DNA of 64,000 nucleotides from Chloroflexota bacterium (GTDB lineage Bacteria; Chloroflexota; UBA11872). The notes below the pieces were generated by a model. That model saw only the letters and a program-made list of their open reading frames with translations, made no database searches and had not been told where the DNA came from. The translations under genes were made by a program, and so were the position numbers. Positions 1 through 10,753 of the stretch are shown piece after piece (position 1 is the first letter of the stretch; every line of letters starts with the position of its first letter). The stretch covers positions 18,941-82,940 of the forward strand of contig JAPPNP010000043.1 of NCBI GenBank assembly GCA_028873795.1, in the 5' to 3' direction.

Positions 1-34
1 CTTGGGTCGTGCTTCCGGGCTGCCGCGTTTTTGC

Positions 35-92
35 GGGGGGGGGGGCGCTTGGGTCGCCTCTGGTTTAGTGCTTATTGGGGGGGGGGGGGGGG
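35..92. repeat. Two homopolymeric G tracts
   Basis: There are 11 consecutive G at 35-45 and 16 consecutive G at 77-92, the second directly followed by TCCCCC. I see no gene in positions 1-135. Long G runs can be slippage-prone, form quadruplexes, or be assembly artefacts near a contig end; the sequence alone does not decide between these. Confidence 0.6.
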
Positions 93-135
93 TCCCCCAC
101 CCGCCCCTACTCGTGGGGAGTGAGCCCCCGTCACG

Positions 136-1158
136 TCACTCGAACAGGTGGTGAAAGGGCTTGGACGCTTTCTCTTGCTCGGCTTCCTTGGTGTAGCCGA
201 TATGGAAGAGGGCGTCGCCTTCGTGGGCGAGGGGTAGGTTGGTGCGGCCGACGATCACGCCGTCCATGGGTGATTTGATTTCGGTTTCGGTCTCGCCCAG
301 CGGATCCGAGACGACGGCCAGCAGATCGCCGTCCTCGACTGCGGCGCCAGTCGGCTGTCGCATCCTGATCACGCCGCTGGCCGGCGCCCTTACCCAGCTG
401 CTTTCGCGCAGAATTACGGAGGCTTTCGATTCGGTGCCCCGCTTTTGCTTGGGCAACATGCCGAGGTGCTCCATGACCCCGATTACGCCCCATAGGCCCG
501 TCCGAATCGCCGTTTCACCAAAGCGGAGCGCCTCGCCGGCTTCGTAGACGATTACGGGAACGTCTCGCTCGTCGGCCGCCTCACGCAGACTTCCATCGCG
601 CGACGCGGAGTTCACCACCAGCGGGGCGCCAAATGCGCGCGCCATGGGCTCGGCCGCCGGATCGTCCAGATCGACCCGGATTTGCGGAAAGTTTTCCCGG
701 TGCACGGCGCCGGTGTGGAGATCGATGCCGTGCGTGGCGTTCGAAAGGATCTGGTCCACGAACATCTCGGCGAGGCGGGCGGCCAGCGAGCCCTTGGCGG
801 ACCCCGGAAACGAGCGGTTGAGGTCGCGCCGGTCGGGGAGGTAGCGGCTCAGATTCAGAAAGCCGGGCACGTTCACGATGGGAACGGCGATCAGCGCTCC
901 CTTGAGGCGTCTCAGGGCAGCCAGCTTGATGATGCGCCGGATGATCTCGACCCCATTGAGCTCGTCGCCGTGGATGGCCGCCGAGATGAACAGCACCGGC
1001 CCATCCTCGGAGCCGTTGATGACGTGCACCGGCATCGCCATGGGGACGTGAATCGACAGATCGGCGATCGGCAGGTCCACCTGGGTCCGATACCCAGGTA
1101 CGACTTCGACATCGCCTATGCGAATCGATTCGGTAGACCCGCCGGCGGGGGTGCTCAT
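136..1158 (-). CDS. Succinylglutamate desuccinylase/aspartoacylase-family zinc hydrolase
   Basis: A predicted M14-like zinc-dependent deacylase or carboxypeptidase of the COG3608 type, 340 aa. The zinc site is visible as the HGDE motif in the first third and the DLHTG motif in the middle. The C-terminal ~80 residues look like a small beta-barrel domain usual in this family. The ATG at 1158 is chosen because AGGGA lies 7 nt upstream; an ATG further upstream (1221) would run 53 nt into rimK. It is the last gene of a three-gene set with the RimK-type ligase and the RimB-type protease. The context suggests it trims or releases amino acids or acyl groups ligated by RimK, but the substrate is not identifiable. 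Confidence 0.85.
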   Translation of the reverse strand: MSTPAGGSTESIRIGDVEVVPGYRTQVDLPIADLSIHVPMAMPVHVINGSEDGPVLFISAAIHGDELNGVEIIRRIIKLAALRRLKGALIAVPIVNVPGFLNLSRYLPDRRDLNRSFPGSAKGSLAARLAEMFVDQILSNATHGIDLHTGAVHRENFPQIRVDLDDPAAEPMARAFGAPLVVNSASRDGSLREAADERDVPVIVYEAGEALRFGETAIRTGLWGVIGVMEHLGMLPKQKRGTESKASVILRESSWVRAPASGVIRMRQPTGAAVEDGDLLAVVSDPLGETETEIKSPMDGVIVGRTNLPLAHEGDALFHIGYTKEAEQEKASKPFHHLFE

Positions 1159-1168
1159 CAGACGGTCC

Positions 1169-2068
1169 CTAGCCCTGCGTCTCGACAAGCGCGGGCTTGG
1201 CATGCGTTTCCAGGAACCCAATCATCTGCCCGGCGATGTCAAGCCCGGTCGACTCTTCGATTCCTTTCAAGCCCGGGGTTGAGTTCACTTCGATGAGCAC
1301 CGGTCCGCGGCTGGATCGGAGCATGTCCACGCCGGCGACGTTGAGTCCCAACGCCCGGCAGGCGCGCAACGCCGCCGAGCCTTCTTCGGGCGTGATCTCG
1401 AGCGCCTCCGCCGTGCCGCCACGATGAAGGTTGGAGCGAAACTCGCCCGGTCCGCTCTGGCGCTTCATGGCGCCGACCACGCGGTCGCCGATGACGAAGG
1501 CTCGAATATCGGCCCCGCCCGCTTCCTTGACGTATTCCTGCACCAGGATGTTGATGTTGGCCTCGCGGAACGCCTCGAAGGTGCTCTTGGCCGAGGGCAT
1601 GGTCTCGCCGAGCACAACGCCCAGGCCTTGCGTCCCTTCCACCAGCTTGATGACGACGGGCGGGCCGCCGACCATGCGGATCAGGTCCTCGGCTCGCCGG
1701 GCGGAGTTGGCAAAACCGGTAACCGGCAACCCAAGCCCCAGGCGCGACATGATCTGCAGCGCCCAGAGCTTGTCGCGGGCGCGACCGATGGCTTCCGACT
1801 CGTTGAGCGACCAAACGCCCATCATTTCGAACTGGCGCAACACCGCCAGTCCGTAGAAGGTGATCGAGGCGCCGATGCGTGGAATCACGGCGTCGTAGCC
1901 GGAAAGGACGGCGCCTCGGTACAGCACCTGGGGTCGGTCGGACGTGATGTTGGCGTAGCACTGCGTGGTATTGATGATGTCGATGCGGTGCCCGTTGGCC
2001 TCGGCGGCTTCCACGAGGCGCCGGTGGCTATAGAGATCCGGATTCCGCGCCAGCATTGCGATTCTCAT
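1169..2068 (-). CDS. rimK: RimK-type ATP-grasp amino-acid ligase
   Basis: ATP-grasp ligase of 299 aa, the same size as E. coli RimK, which adds glutamates to the C-terminus of ribosomal protein S6. The N-terminal preATP-grasp domain is followed by the ATP-grasp core with [14 protein letters not shown] and the metal-binding C-terminal segment [13 protein letters not shown]. Its ATG overlaps the stop of the upstream rimB-like gene by four bases (ATGA), indicating translational coupling. The target here (S6, a free peptide or a small molecule) cannot be read from sequence; 'rimK' denotes the family, and gamma-glutamyl or other amino-acid ligation remains possible. Confidence 0.9.
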   Translation of the reverse strand: MRIAMLARNPDLYSHRRLVEAAEANGHRIDIINTTQCYANITSDRPQVLYRGAVLSGYDAVIPRIGASITFYGLAVLRQFEMMGVWSLNESEAIGRARDKLWALQIMSRLGLGLPVTGFANSARRAEDLIRMVGGPPVVIKLVEGTQGLGVVLGETMPSAKSTFEAFREANINILVQEYVKEAGGADIRAFVIGDRVVGAMKRQSGPGEFRSNLHRGGTAEALEITPEEGSAALRACRALGLNVAGVDMLRSSRGPVLIEVNSTPGLKGIEESTGLDIAGQMIGFLETHAKPALVETQG

Positions 2069-2574
2069 GTGCCCGCCCCTCCCGCCTCGGGGCCGCCCCG
2101 ATCCTTCGATGGACCGTCGACAGCTTTTCTTGGCTTCCTTCCTGCGCGGTATGAGGCGTGAGGATCGACGATCAGCCGGTCCCGCATGGCTTCCCGGCCG
2201 ATGATCATGGGAAAGCCCATGGCGTCACGATTGGCCAGGCTCAACTCGATCGGCCAACGGCTGGAACCTATCTGAAGGTTTGTGCTGATTATGTATCGGC
2301 GCTCGCGCGAGCCGCTCGAGTTGGTGACCCATCGCCGATCGCTGACCGGCGCCTCACAGACCACGGACGTGACCTTGTCACGCTGCAAGGGGTGGACGCG
2401 AAACCGTATCCACTGCTGACCGTCGACCATGCGAAGGCTGAGGTCCCACGCATGCAAGGCGGAGGTCTTGGCACCCGTATCGAGCTTGGCCTTGATGGCG
2501 GCAATGCCAAGGCTTGGCAACGATGCCCATTCCCGCCATCCGAGTATTCGTCGATTCTTGACGCCGGAAGCCAT
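2065..2574 (-). CDS. RimB-like retropepsin-fold protease (COG4067)
   Basis: A 169-aa protein of the 'ATP-dependent zinc protease' or RimB family, which adopts a retropepsin-like fold. The family signature is [15 protein letters not shown] near residue 30, with the DTG catalytic-type triplet, and [11 protein letters not shown] near residue 130. The last ~25 residues are a polar, Gly/Arg-rich tail after the domain and look disordered. It is first in an operon with rimK and the aspartoacylase-like gene, and its stop overlaps the rimK start. In Pseudomonas, RimB modulates RimK-dependent S6 modification; the same functional link is inferred here. Confidence 0.85.
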   Translation of the reverse strand: MASGVKNRRILGWREWASLPSLGIAAIKAKLDTGAKTSALHAWDLSLRMVDGQQWIRFRVHPLQRDKVTSVVCEAPVSDRRWVTNSSGSRERRYIISTNLQIGSSRWPIELSLANRDAMGFPMIIGREAMRDRLIVDPHASYRAGRKPRKAVDGPSKDRGGPEAGGAGT

Positions 2575-2680
2575 TGAACGCTTATCGCGAGCCGATCGCC
2601 GCTGGATCGCCGCTTCTCACTCTACCCACCGCGGTATGGCTGGTCATCGGGCGGCCGCCGCGAGGGGCGCCCGGCCGAGT

Positions 2681-5532
<2,852 letters not shown>

Positions 5533-5592
5533 GGTTCGACTCGTCAACATTCGAGAAGCCGCCGATTGCCTTCGTCGGCGATGCTGAAGGCA

Positions 5593-6399
5593 TCATCCGC
5601 GTCTCTGCCGTTGGAGTCCCTTGAAATATCCAGCCGGGCTTGGGGATGAATGGGCGCATCCATTCCGCTCCCAGGTCCAATGAGGGGTGGATTCCCGCCG
5701 CGTATCGAGTACGGGGCAGGCTCTCCGCGGGAATGACGAAGAATCTTGCAAGTGTCTCCGCTGCGCCAGGACCACGGGATGGTCCTCGATGGTCCCCTGG
5801 ACGGCCTCGTCGTGGCCGCACGCCGTCGATGAGGTCTCAAGCACTTCGAATCCGGAATCGGCCAGAATGCCGAGGTATTCGCCGAGGCCGTAGTTGCTCC
5901 AATACATCGTCACGCCATGGAAGTCATCTTCGGTGTAGCCCGGTTCGCTTTCGTGACTCAGCGTGCACAGCAGATATCCGCCCGGCCTGAGCCAACGGTG
6001 CAGCCGCTGAAACAGCGACGGCTGCGCCTCTCGCGGAATATGGAAGATGGAGTTGATGGCGACGATGGCGTCGAAGCTGGATGGCTCAAGGCTGACCGAC
6101 ATGACGTCGGCGCAGATGAAGTCGCCAGCTGGAACGTGGCGCCGCGCCAGATGCACCATCTCCCGCGAGACATCCACTCCGGTGAGGCGGTGACGTGCCG
6201 CCAGCGACTGAGCGATCGGGACACCTGCTCCACAGCCCACATCGAGCACCGCGTCGCCGTCGCCGAGCCGATCCAAGAGTCCCCGTATCTCGGTTGCCGC
6301 CTCGGCCCTTCGAGACTCGTGATAGGCCCGCGCGCACGCGTCATATCCTCGTGTCACCAGCGCTCGGTAGTCTGCTGGTGGATTGGTCGCCGGGATCAC
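5593..6399 (-). CDS. Class I SAM-dependent methyltransferase with repeat-derived C-terminus
   Basis: Rossmann-fold methyltransferase of 268 aa. The SAM-binding motif I is VLDVGCGAG at residues 51-59, with the acidic motif II residue in LTGVDVSRE and the post-motif LRPGGYLLC near 138. The start is GTG at 6399. The enzyme fold appears complete by about residue 215 (DHPVVLAQRR). The remaining ~50 residues are encoded by the interspersed repeat at 5613-5738 and its flanks, so the natural stop was apparently lost when the repeat arrived. The methyl acceptor is unknown. Confidence 0.8.
   Translation of the reverse strand: MIPATNPPADYRALVTRGYDACARAYHESRRAEAATEIRGLLDRLGDGDAVLDVGCGAGVPIAQSLAARHRLTGVDVSREMVHLARRHVPAGDFICADVMSVSLEPSSFDAIVAINSIFHIPREAQPSLFQRLHRWLRPGGYLLCTLSHESEPGYTEDDFHGVTMYWSNYGLGEYLGILADSGFEVLETSSTACGHDEAVQGTIEDHPVVLAQRRHLQDSSSFPRRACPVLDTRRESTPHWTWERNGCAHSSPSPAGYFKGLQRQRRG
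5613..5738 (+). repeat. Composite palindromic repeat, copy A
   Basis: One of three copies (also 10013-10139 and 26887-26992) sharing a core that runs from GGAGTC through a CCAGGTTCAATGAAGGGTGG-like block into the hairpin arms ATTCCCGC and GCGGGAAT, followed by GACGAA. In this copy the hairpin loop carries a 24-nt insert at 5700-5723. The copy lies inside the 3' end of a methyltransferase gene. Confidence 0.8.
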
Positions 6400-6476
6400 G
6401 ACGCCACGTCCGTAGATGCCGCCGGCGTCATGGCAGCGGCAGTGCCGAGACTTTGTAGGAGATAGGAGACTCGCTC

Positions 6477-7349
6477 ATGGACAAGCTGGCATTCATTGAT
6501 TCGCACGTTCACTACTACGACCTGCAGCATCCGGAGCTGGTGTACGAGCACTGGAAGCCGGGGGTTCCGCACCCGACGATGGGGTGGAAGTTGCAAAAGC
6601 TGGCCGAGCGGAGCTACCTGGCCGAGGACTATATCGCCGAGACGCGGAACGCAAACGTTACCAAGTCGGTGCACGTGCAGGCGGCCATCGGCAGCCCGGA
6701 TCCGGTGACCGAGACGGAGTGGTTGCAGGAGGCGGCGGACCGCACCGGGTTTCCGCACGGGATCGTGGCCCATGCGGACCTGCGGGACCCGGACGTAGCC
6801 ACGGTGCTGGAGCGTCACGCCGAGTCGCCCAACATGCGGGGAATCCGCGACTTCTCCCACGGGGACTACCTGGTGGAACCGGACTTCCACCGGGGCTTCG
6901 CGCTGCTGGAGACGTTCAACCTGGTATCGAGCCTGTCGGTGCAATGGCAGGAGATGGAGAAGGTGCGGGACCTGGCGCGCAAGTTTCCGAACATCACCGT
7001 GGTCGTTGATCACACAGGATGGCCGGCGGAGCGGACGGATGAGTATTTCGCGAACTGGAAGCGCGGGGTGGCCACCGCGGCCAGTTGCGACAACATCCGC
7101 TGGAAGATATCTGGCCTGGGCATGGGCGACAACGACTGGACGGTCGACAGCATCCGGCCGTACGTGCTCGCGTCGATCGAGACATTTGGCGTCGAGCGCT
7201 GCTTCTTTGGCACCAACTGGCCGGTGGACTGGCTGTGGAGCACCTTCGACGAGTTGATCGACGCCTACACCGCGATCATCTCGGATTTCAGCCGGGACGA
7301 GCAGGCCCGGCTCTTCTCCGGGACGGCCGAGGAGATTTACCGCATCTAA
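6477..7349 (+). CDS. Amidohydrolase family 2 (lactonase-like metal hydrolase)
   Basis: TIM-barrel amidohydrolase of 290 aa, closest in style to the COG3618 group that includes L-rhamnono-gamma-lactonase and 2-pyrone-4,6-dicarboxylate lactonase. The N-terminal metal-binding motif is FIDSHVHYYD, DHTGWP lies mid-protein, and the C-terminal motif FGTNWPVD carries the expected catalytic Asp. The ATG at 6477 has AGGAG 8 nt upstream. The gene is divergent from the methyltransferase and convergent with the sterol-reductase-like genes. It probably hydrolyses a lactone or ring carboxylate; the substrate is not assignable. Confidence 0.85.
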   Translation: MDKLAFIDSHVHYYDLQHPELVYEHWKPGVPHPTMGWKLQKLAERSYLAEDYIAETRNANVTKSVHVQAAIGSPDPVTETEWLQEAADRTGFPHGIVAHADLRDPDVATVLERHAESPNMRGIRDFSHGDYLVEPDFHRGFALLETFNLVSSLSVQWQEMEKVRDLARKFPNITVVVDHTGWPAERTDEYFANWKRGVATAASCDNIRWKISGLGMGDNDWTVDSIRPYVLASIETFGVERCFFGTNWPVDWLWSTFDELIDAYTAIISDFSRDEQARLFSGTAEEIYRI

Positions 7350-7371
7350 GGTCGGGCGCCTTGGCGCCGGC

Positions 7372-8511
7372 TCAATAGACCCAAGGGCAGATCCGGTACT
7401 TGACCCGCGCCTTGTATTCCGCCCACTTTTCCTCACCGTACTTTTCGACGCAGTGCTCCTCGTCGTCCCGCTGGCGCCAGGTGAAGAGGGAGACGATGAA
7501 GATGAAGTACGTCCAGGCCCAGAGATTCCCGAAGTGACCAAACGAAAGGCCGATGGCAGTGCAAATGATGCCCTCGCCCATGTAGTTGAAGTGGCGGGCC
7601 GCGCCCCAGAATCCGCTGCAGAGGATCTTGCGGTCGCCGGCCTGGATGTATTCGGGCTCGATGATTCCCAGGAACTTCCGGTCGGGCCAGCGCTTGAAGG
7701 TGTACTTCTGCAAGTTGCCGCCACGCGTGATGGTCCAGCCGAAGAAGAGCATCAAGCCTAACCCGATCAGCCACACGTACGTCCAAGGCTCCGAGAATCC
7801 GGGGTGCGGATACGCCGCCATGCCCCACAACGGGAGGATGTACAGCCAGCCATAGATGATGAGCCCGCCCCAAATCAGCTTGAACCCCAGCTTTTCGTGA
7901 ATCAGATCGTAGGTGTAGAGCTGAACGCGCTCGAAGATAAAGTAATCCATGATGTAGAGCCCGAAAAACCCCGCATACAGAAACACGCCGGGGTTGACGT
8001 TATCTCCAAATTGCTGGACGTGCCAGGCGGCGCCAGACAGGGCGTTGAGCGTCAGCATGGTCCCGCCGACAACGTACAGATACATCTTGAGATCGAATCG
8101 TTCGTTGAACAGCGGGTGCTCCAGAGATCGACCGGTCCAGAAGGCGTGAAACGGATTCTTGATCTCACCTCGCGGCTGGCTCAGCATGGCGACGAGGGCG
8201 ATGAGCGCCGAGACTACGGTTCCTCCAGCCACCGCGTAGACCGCGGACCGGTAGAACCAGTCACGCGGCATTCCGGTGACTTCGGTCGCCCACACGGCGA
8301 TCGCGACCGCAAATACCAAGAGGCCGTTCAACCGATAGTTGCGAGGTTCACCGGTTTCGGGATTGATGACATACCCGGGAACCCGCCGAGCCGGCAGGAC
8401 GATCTGGGCGACGAAGAACGCAGCAAAAACAATCAGCGGGGTGAAAAAGCCCCAAAGGGCTTCCGCCCCCGAGAGCTCGAACAAGTGTTCAATACCAAGC
8501 CACTCAATCAT
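7372..8511 (-). CDS. ERG4/ERG24-family sterol reductase-like membrane protein, copy 1
   Basis: Integral membrane protein of 379 aa with about ten hydrophobic segments. Family hallmarks are the N-terminal RLNGLL block, the RHFNYMGE motif, and the C-terminal KYGEEKWAEYKARVKYR segment ending in PWVY. In delta-14 and delta-7 sterol reductases the corresponding regions bind NADPH and sterol. The start at 8511 was chosen because it aligns with the start of the neighbouring paralogue; an upstream ATG at 8532 would add seven residues. It sits 135 bp downstream of copy 2, same strand. A role in reducing a sterol or other isoprenoid double bond is inferred. A methyltransferase-like (ICMT-related) activity is the alternative. 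Confidence 0.8.
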   Translation of the reverse strand: MIEWLGIEHLFELSGAEALWGFFTPLIVFAAFFVAQIVLPARRVPGYVINPETGEPRNYRLNGLLVFAVAIAVWATEVTGMPRDWFYRSAVYAVAGGTVVSALIALVAMLSQPRGEIKNPFHAFWTGRSLEHPLFNERFDLKMYLYVVGGTMLTLNALSGAAWHVQQFGDNVNPGVFLYAGFFGLYIMDYFIFERVQLYTYDLIHEKLGFKLIWGGLIIYGWLYILPLWGMAAYPHPGFSEPWTYVWLIGLGLMLFFGWTITRGGNLQKYTFKRWPDRKFLGIIEPEYIQAGDRKILCSGFWGAARHFNYMGEGIICTAIGLSFGHFGNLWAWTYFIFIVSLFTWRQRDDEEHCVEKYGEEKWAEYKARVKYRICPWVY

Positions 8512-8646
8512 GGGCGAATATCCCGGTTCCAAATCATGCGGCGATTATGGGCACCGGCAATGAGGCGGTCAATCACGCGCCGCCGACTGAAACACGGGCG
8601 AAACCACGCGCGTGGAGCGGATCGACGTCGATGGCCGGCCGACGGC

Positions 8647-9786
8647 TCAGTAGAGCCAGGGGCAGATGCGGTACTTCACGCGGGCCTGGTATTCCGCCCA
8701 CTTCTCCGGCCCGTACTTCTCGGCGCAGTAGTGATCGTCCTCGCGCTGGCGCACCACGAATAGCGCGACGATCCAGATGAAGTAGGTCCAGGCCCACAGA
8801 TTGGTGAAGTGACCGAACGACAGCGCGATTGCCGCCGAAATGAACCACTCGCCCATGTAGTTCATGTGGCGGGCCCTTCCCCAGAAGCCGCTCACCAGGA
8901 TCTTGCGGTCGCCGGCCTGGATGTACTCAGGCTCGATCAGTCCGAGGAACTTGCGCTCGGGCCAGCGCTTGAAGGTGTATTTCTGCATGTTGGCGCCGCG
9001 GGAGATGCCCCACCCGGCCAGGAACAGCAGAGCCGTGGCGATGAGCCAGCCATACGTCGCTGTGGTCGAGAACCCCGGAGTGGGATGTGCGGCCATGCCC
9101 CACCACGGGAGGATGTAGAGCCAGCCATAGACCATCAAGCCACCCCAGAACATCTTGAAGCCGAGCTTTTCATAAATCACGTCGAAGGTGTAAAGCTGAA
9201 CACGCTCGAAAATGAAGTAGTCCACGACGTAGAAGGTATAGATCGCCGCGCACAGGAACACTCCCGGATTGAAGTTCTCCCCAAAGTGCTCGACGTTCCA
9301 CGCTGCCCCGGAGAGGGCGTTGAGCGAAAACATGGTTCCGCCAACGACGTAGAAGTACATCTTGAGATCAATTCGCTCTTTCAGGAACGACAGCTCCTGG
9401 ATTCGTCCAAGCCAGAAGGCCGCAATCGGGTTCCTGGTTTGGTCTTGCGGCTGGGTAAACACCGCGATCAACGTGAATATCGTGACGGTTATCGTGCCGC
9501 CGGCAAACGCGAAGATGGCCGACCGATAGAACCAGTCACGCGGCATGCCGGTGACTTCGGTCGCCCACACGATCACCGCGATTGCGTACACCAGGAGTCC
9601 GTTGAGCCGATAGCTACGTGGCTCCCCGGTCTGGGGACTCATGACGTATCCGGGCACGCGGCGACCCGGCAGGATGAGCTGCACGACGAAAAATACGGCG
9701 AAGATAATCAGCGGGGTGAAGAAGCCGAGGATTGCTTCCGGCGGGGAAAGGTCGAACAGGTGTTGGATACCAAGCCACTCAATCAT
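8647..9786 (-). CDS. ERG4/ERG24-family sterol reductase-like membrane protein, copy 2
   Basis: A 379-aa paralogue of the gene downstream; the two proteins have the same length and align without obvious gaps, with well over half of residues identical by eye. It carries the same motifs: RLNGLL, RHMNYMGE and a KWAEYQARVKYR ending in PWLY. Several transmembrane segments differ, mainly around residues 90-135 and 275-300, so the copies are diverged rather than recent duplicates. No squalene epoxidase, oxidosqualene cyclase or other sterol gene is in the window, so the substrate may be imported or made elsewhere. Confidence 0.8.
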   Translation of the reverse strand: MIEWLGIQHLFDLSPPEAILGFFTPLIIFAVFFVVQLILPGRRVPGYVMSPQTGEPRSYRLNGLLVYAIAVIVWATEVTGMPRDWFYRSAIFAFAGGTITVTIFTLIAVFTQPQDQTRNPIAAFWLGRIQELSFLKERIDLKMYFYVVGGTMFSLNALSGAAWNVEHFGENFNPGVFLCAAIYTFYVVDYFIFERVQLYTFDVIYEKLGFKMFWGGLMVYGWLYILPWWGMAAHPTPGFSTTATYGWLIATALLFLAGWGISRGANMQKYTFKRWPERKFLGLIEPEYIQAGDRKILVSGFWGRARHMNYMGEWFISAAIALSFGHFTNLWAWTYFIWIVALFVVRQREDDHYCAEKYGPEKWAEYQARVKYRICPWLY

Positions 9787-9897
9787 GACCGGTTACCCCT
9801 TCCGCCAGCGGCGTGGCGAGGATACGTCACCCGGGTGGGCTCCGCCCATAGGGAGCTTGTTGGAGTCTCGCGCCGGGAGTCCCTCGAACTAAGAGGT

Positions 9898-10000
9898 AGG
9901 GGCGGGTCTGCGACCCGCCCGACGCCAAGCGTCCGGCGCGGCTTCAGATTCGACCGGACTGGATTCCGGCCTTCGCCGGAATGACGGAGGGGTTGCGCAG
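9898..10000 (+). repeat. Composite palindromic repeat type 2, copy 1
   Basis: About 100 bp containing two hairpins, closely matched by 35956-36065. Shared blocks include GTCTGCGACCCGCCCGACG and GACCGGACTGGATTCCGG, then GCCGGAATGACGG. It lies head-to-tail with a copy of the first repeat type at 10013-10139. Confidence 0.75.
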
Positions 10001-10012
10001 TGGTCTCCCTTC

Positions 10013-10139
10013 GGAGACTTTCGCAACACCAGGCCGGGCTAGGCGATGACCGGGCGCATCCTGTCCGCTCCCAGGTTCAATGAAGGGTGGATTCCCGCCC
10101 CGTATCAAGTACGGGGCAGGCTCTTCGCGGGAACGTCGG
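10013..10139 (+). repeat. Composite palindromic repeat, copy B
   Basis: Second copy of the repeat also found at 5613-5738 and 26887-26992. The terminal hairpin (ATTCCCGC at 10091-10098; CGCGGGAA near 10126-10133) has a 24-nt insert at 10100-10123 that itself forms a stem, CCCCGTA pairing with TACGGGG around TCAAG. Confidence 0.8.
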
Positions 10140-10226
10140 AGGGGTTACGCGCGGATCCTCGCCTGCCGGATGCCGGCTCGGCTCGGGTGCGCATGACGAC
10201 CGGCGCCGAGATCGGCCCGTTGGCGG

Positions 10227-10649
10227 CTAGCCTTGCGGCTGCTCGCAGCTGATCATCCAGTTGATGCCGAACCTGTCGATGCAGGCGCCGAAGTAGTCGC
10301 CCCAGAACATGTCCTGCAGCGGCATCGTCACGGTGCCGCCTTCCGAGAGCCTGGCAAACAGGTCATCGGTCTCCTTGCGGCTCTGGGCGGCGTACGAGAT
10401 CGACATATTGCTGCTTGATGGGGCCGGTTCACCGAAGGTGGACGGCACGTCGCTGCCCATCAGCACGCCCGCGCCGACGGGAAGCGAGACGTGCATTATG
10501 TTGTTTCGTTCGTCGTCCGGGACCTGCATGTCGGCCGGACCCTCGCCAAACGTCTGCAGGACGGTGAAGTCGCCGCCAAAGGCCGCGCGGTAGAACTCGA
10601 ACGCCTCGCGGCAGTTGCCGTTGAAGTGGAGATATGGGCTCAGGCTCAT
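10227..10649 (-). CDS. VOC-superfamily protein, PhnB/YjdN-like
   Basis: A 140-aa glyoxalase/bleomycin-resistance fold protein. It opens with MSLSPYLHFNGNCREAFEFY, the usual start of PhnB-like (3-demethylubiquinone methyltransferase-domain) VOC proteins, and ends with the typical DRFGINWMI. The ATG at 10649 is preceded by GGAGG with a 4-nt gap, a strong site. It follows the response-regulator pair on the same strand but 105 bp away, so it may have its own transcript. Function within VOC is not predictable. Confidence 0.85.
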   Translation of the reverse strand: MSLSPYLHFNGNCREAFEFYRAAFGGDFTVLQTFGEGPADMQVPDDERNNIMHVSLPVGAGVLMGSDVPSTFGEPAPSSSNMSISYAAQSRKETDDLFARLSEGGTVTMPLQDMFWGDYFGACIDRFGINWMISCEQPQG

Positions 10650-10753
10650 GGTGGCCTCCTCGGGGCTTGCCGGCGAAGCTACCAGAGCGCGCTCGCCGCT
10701 GCTCGATCTTCGGATCCCAAGCGCCGGCACGCCCTCTGGCGGCGAGCTGAAGG

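Larger units (their letters stand above)
9787..10226. other. 440-bp non-coding gap filled with palindromic repeats
   Basis: I see no gene here. The first ~110 bp are unremarkable. From 9898 onwards it is a chain of hairpins: GGGCGGGTC/GACCCGCCC (9900-9920), ATTCCGGC/GCCGGAAT with a CTTC loop (9963-9982), GTCTCC/GGAGAC with a CTTC loop (10003-10018), and the ATTCCCGC/GCGGGAA hairpin with a 24-nt insert (10091-10133). Confidence 0.8.

Noticed and set aside
131-1296. Long overlapping reading frames on the opposite strand of real genes
   Set aside because: In GC-rich DNA such frames are common; these are Arg/Pro/Gly-rich, lack family motifs and overlap genes with clear domains. The same applies across the window.
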